Shown here piece by piece: positions 51,699 to 53,271 of a stretch of 53,271 nucleotides of DNA. Under the pieces are notes generated by a model, which was not told the DNA's origin, searched no databases, and worked only from the letters and a program-made list of their open reading frames with translations. Source of the DNA: Opitutales bacterium. GTDB taxonomy: Bacteria > Verrucomicrobiota > Verrucomicrobiia > Opitutales > Oceanipulchritudinaceae. Every line of letters starts with the position of its first letter. Position 1 is the stretch's first letter. The DNA lies in contig JAFIGE010000013.1 of NCBI GenBank assembly GCA_020831585.1, positions 1 to 53,271 of the forward strand. Direction: 5' to 3'. The translations under genes were made by a program, and so were the position numbers.

Positions 51699-52999
51699 TC
51701 ACGTAACCTTGGTTCCGCGCACGGAGGCAATAAAGCGCAGGTGACGCTCGTAGTGATCCAGGACATCATTGATAATGCTTTCCTGCGCCCAGCCCATGAT
51801 ATCGTAATTCTGGCTCCCCTCCCTCAAAAAGATTTCCGCGCGAAAATACTTCAGCTCTTCGAGGCGACGGGGCGTTGTATCGTCGAGGGCGAAAGCCGGG
51901 GGTTCGTAAGCCCGGGGGTGAACCGAGTAATAGAAATCGACATCCTCCCCGTGCCTGACCTCGATCCAGAGTCGACCGTCCTCATCCTTGTTGACGGCCG
52001 CCTCCAATCCCCGCTTTCGCAACTCCCCGACCACCTCCGAAAAAGCCGGCTCAACGCTCTTGAGCAAAAACGCCTCCACCTCCGGGCGTTTGGGGTGAGA
52101 GACGATCATCTCCAGTCGTCGTTTCCATGATCGCGGCCCCCCGTGTCCAAGGGGCGTGAGGCGACCTTCGTTGGCTGCACTGCGCTTCACCCCCTCAATA
52201 CTCAGCGCTCGATAGAGGCCCCAGCACATGAAGACCATGATCACGGTGAAAGGCAGCGCACTGGCGATGGTGGCCGCCTGCAAAGCCCCCAACCCGCCCG
52301 CAAGAAGAAGCGTCGCCGCCACAATCCCCTCGATGATGGCCCAGAAAATCCGCTGCCAGGTGGGCGACTCCCCTTCCCCGCCCGATGTGAGCATGTCCAC
52401 CACGAGTGAACCGGAGTCAACCCGCCAATCCACGAAGTGGGCTCGTAGGCATACAGGTTGAAGGTCTCGCGGAAGAGCCCCGACAGATAGTTTCCCGTGT
52501 TTTGCACGAAGGTCTGGAGAAGGAAGATCGTCGGCCCCGCGATGAGCACAAAGACCAGGAGGATGACCGCGAAGATGATATTCAGTTCTGAAATACGCCG
52601 GATTCCTGTATCCAGACCCAGCCCCACCGAGAGGGTCGCCACCGCTGTAATAGCTGCGATCAAACCGACCTGCATCGCGGGGGAAACGGGCACATCAAAA
52701 AGATAGTTGAGGCCCGCATTCACCTGGATCACCCCGAAACCGAGAGACGGATCCAACCCCGAAAATCGTTCCGAGCTTGATCCTCCCGAAGCGCGAGACC
52801 CCCAGAAAAACGATGAAGACGAGAAAGCCCGCCACCGCCATGACATAAAACCAGCCGGCGTTCTCCGTCGCGCTCAGCTGCATGCGTCCGAACGTGGCCG
52901 CCGCATGATCTGGCACAAAGACCGCGTAGAGGATAAAGAACAGGCTCAAATTCGCCGCTTTGGCGCAGGCGATGGGGTTTCGTTTGTGGAGACATTCAT
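51699..52999 (-). pseudogene. BetT-type BCCT choline transporter, degraded by three lesions
   Basis: The pieces of a BCCT transporter lie in order but in different frames. An N terminus MNVSTNETPSPAPKRRI runs from ATG 52999; then, in another frame, LSLFFILYAVFVPDHAAATFG to FGRIKLG (first membrane helix and loop). About 130 usual residues are then missing, after which TIFG and, one base out of frame, GLDPSLGFGVIQVNAGLNYLF to YEPTSWIGG follow. About 110 more residues are missing before DSGSLVVDMLTSGG, and the rest is complete, including the long BetT C-terminal cytoplasmic domain (HPKRPEVEAFLL, YDIMGWAQESIINDVLDHYE). The product cannot be made as a working carrier. The intact C terminus and the conserved spacing suggest recent loss. 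Confidence 0.85.
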
Positions 53000-53122
53000 A
53001 GCAACATGATTAGTGGTGGTAGATCACCCGCGCCCCAAAAACGACCCCTTCAGACCGCGCCCGGACCGCGCAAGGGTAACCTCAAAATGTGATCCAAGAG
53101 GGTCAACGATAATAATTTTTAA

Positions 53123-53146
53123 ATGTTCTGAACATAGAGATTGACA
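53123..53146 (+). promoter_or_regulatory. operator-like palindrome and TTGACA upstream of second RAYT
   Basis: ATGTTCTGAACAT (53123-53135) is the same palindrome as at 14554-14542, followed five bases later by TTGACATT (53141-53148). The ATG of the truncated RAYT is at 53175. Conservation of this pair upstream of two RAYT genes whose leaders otherwise differ supports a real control site. A convincing -10 box is not seen. Confidence 0.5.
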
Positions 53147-53174
53147 TTCATTTTTTCGCCATTGGGATGGCTAA

Positions 53175-53271
53175 ATGAGCAGAAATTTTTGCCGAAGATT
53201 GAAGTATCCGCGATTAGCGTGCCACCACCTTATTTCGAGGGTGGTGCAGAAAAGGCGGCTGATGGATGAGG
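53175..53271 (+). CDS. RAYT transposase, N-terminal fragment (cut by window end)
   Basis: The ATG at 53175 opens a frame that runs off the window after 32 codons. It reads MSRNFCRRLKYPRLACHHLI and continues RVVQKRRLMDE, almost the same as the N terminus of the RAYT at 13499-14500. The catalytic motifs lie beyond the window. The DNA is identical to that gene over its last 52 bases. It is divergent from the broken betT gene. Confidence 0.85.
   Translation, partial: MSRNFCRRLKYPRLACHHLISRVVQKRRLMDE
53220..53271 (+). repeat. 52-base exact match to the RAYT at 14398-14449 (inverted)
   Basis: These 52 bases match the reverse complement of 14398-14449 without a difference and reach exactly the last base of the window. 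Before 53220 the two copies diverge quickly. The segment includes a short inverted repeat (CACCACC / GGTGGTG around a 10-base loop). Confidence 0.85.

Noticed and set aside
1-53271. tRNA, rRNA, riboswitch or CRISPR array.
   Set aside because: I saw no cloverleaf with conserved TTCGANNC arms, no rRNA stretches, no known riboswitch core and no regularly spaced direct repeats. This was by eye only; tRNAscan-SE and Infernal runs would settle it.

Overview
The window is about 53 kb of GC-rich, gene-dense DNA from a Gram-negative bacterium. TolB and a beta-barrel porin indicate an outer membrane. Very large secreted proteins built from LamG-like, chitobiase-C, PA14, Ig and PKD modules, REP-associated tyrosine transposases (RAYTs), a secreted formylglycine-generating-enzyme-like protein and PPi-type phosphofructokinase together suggest Verrucomicrobiota, probably near Opitutae. 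This placement is inferred from gene content, not from a marker gene. The window opens inside the 3' end of one RAYT gene and closes inside the 5' end of another. The last 52 bases repeat exactly inside the complete RAYT at 13.5-14.5 kb, so the window may be a whole contig broken at repeats.

Layout: 0-3.4 kb holds a beta-CASP metallo-beta-lactamase nuclease with a small partner, an MtfA-like zinc peptidase and a small membrane protein. 3.6-10 kb is the most unusual region. A two-gene module occurs twice: a pseudo-receiver protein, then a receiver plus eroded sigma54-type AAA+ protein, overlapping by 1 or 4 bases. The copies flank a gene for an M23-type zinc peptidase that lacks a signal peptide. 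10-16 kb carries glycerate kinase, an IscA/ErpA-type Fe-S carrier, a secreted S10 carboxypeptidase, a complete RAYT and a MATE exporter. 16-24.3 kb carries lutA-lutB (no lutC seen), then hisG, a glycosyltransferase, a copper ATPase, a RarD-type permease and an anchored unknown protein.

24.3-32.6 kb carries tolB divergent from mrp/apbC, a frameshifted TPR lipoprotein, a ParE-type toxin-antitoxin operon with a readable promoter, PPi-phosphofructokinase, a nucleotidyltransferase/GHMP-kinase fusion, a secreted FGE-like protein and a small membrane protein. 32.7-51.7 kb is a block on the minus strand for surface proteins: a 4463-residue multimodular protein, a 1202-residue esterase with accessory modules, and a porin. 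The block ends upstream at a BetT-type choline transporter gene that has lost large internal pieces and is a pseudogene. A RAYT starts just beyond it.

Together the genes read as ordinary chromosomal housekeeping (histidine synthesis, glycolysis, Fe-S assembly, copper and lactate metabolism) mixed with an accessory layer: the duplicated signalling module, the toxin-antitoxin pair, the RAYTs and the giant extracellular proteins. The best candidate for an undescribed system is the duplicated pseudo-receiver/eroded-AAA+ pair with its M23-like neighbour.
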